A DNA stretch of 14,281 nucleotides. Origin: Methylomonas sp. Its GTDB lineage: Bacteria > Pseudomonadota > Gammaproteobacteria > Methylococcales > Methylomonadaceae. Each line of letters starts with the position of its first letter. Within the stretch, counting starts at the first letter, position 1. Under the pieces are notes generated by a model, which was given only the letters and a program-made list of their open reading frames with translations, made no database searches and had not been told where the DNA came from. Position numbers and translations under genes: made by a program. This document shows, piece after piece, positions 14,255 through 14,281 of this stretch. Where the stretch lies: positions 1 through 14,281 of the forward strand of contig JALSIU010000249.1 in the NCBI GenBank assembly GCA_026989715.1, written 5' to 3'.

Positions 14255-14281
14255 ATGAAATACTTAAACCCTTTTACCGAT
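14255..14281 (+). CDS. Possible start of an Rpn/PDDEXK-family nuclease gene (partial)
   Basis: The last nine codons read MKYLNPFTD and run off the window, 56 bp after the BatD stop. This opening strongly resembles the N-terminus of Rpn-family recombination-promoting nuclease/putative transposase proteins, which often begin M-K/R-Y-L-x-P-x-T-D-F/Y. No clear ribosome site precedes the ATG. Nine residues cannot prove a gene. Confidence 0.35.

Overview
The window looks like chromosomal DNA of an AT-rich Gram-negative bacterium, most likely a gammaproteobacterium. The evidence is a DnaA of proteobacterial type, a full-length RecB whose nuclease residues fall within two positions of my memory of E. 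coli RecB, a YbbO-type reductase, a BatD-type protein, a DUF4136 lipoprotein, and a PEP-CTERM (exosortase-sorted) secreted protein. PEP-CTERM proteins are common in aquatic, EPS-forming Proteobacteria, including methanotrophs such as Methylococcales. That placement is inference; no rRNA or tRNA is present to test it.

Layout. (1) 82-2031, minus strand: dnaA followed after 21 bp by a small monotopic sugar-phosphate transferase of the EPS/O-antigen-initiating type. dnaN is not next to dnaA and I see no perfect DnaA boxes. (2) 2275-3111, plus: a YbbO-like short-chain dehydrogenase, divergent from dnaA. (3) 3112-3458: a convergent gap holding a good candidate for a ~95-nt minus-strand small RNA (promoter, CCCTCCTC anti-Shine-Dalgarno stretch, intrinsic terminator) and two competing stem-loops. 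(4) 3459-5152, minus: a spore-photoproduct-lyase-family radical SAM protein overlapping a second short-chain dehydrogenase, probably one operon. (5) 5245-7620, plus: a K+-channel-like protein (TTG start), an AI-2E-family permease and a DUF4136 lipoprotein, closely spaced. (6) 7621-8159: a 539-bp AT-rich regulatory region with three 17-bp direct repeats and a sigma-54 -24/-12 element. (7) 8160-8792, plus: the PEP-CTERM protein. (8) 8836-12360, minus: recB, with no recC or recD beside it. (9) 12504-14198, plus: a BatD-like membrane protein, then the first nine codons of what may be an Rpn/PDDEXK-family gene cut by the window edge.

How it fits together. Most of the window is ordinary housekeeping DNA in short independent transcription units. 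A surface/EPS theme links the sugar transferase to the PEP-CTERM protein, since exosortase systems usually accompany EPS clusters. The two parts most worth following up are the candidate small RNA in the convergent gap and the repeat-plus-sigma-54 region ahead of the PEP-CTERM gene. The latter fits control by a PrsR-like enhancer-binding regulator encoded elsewhere.
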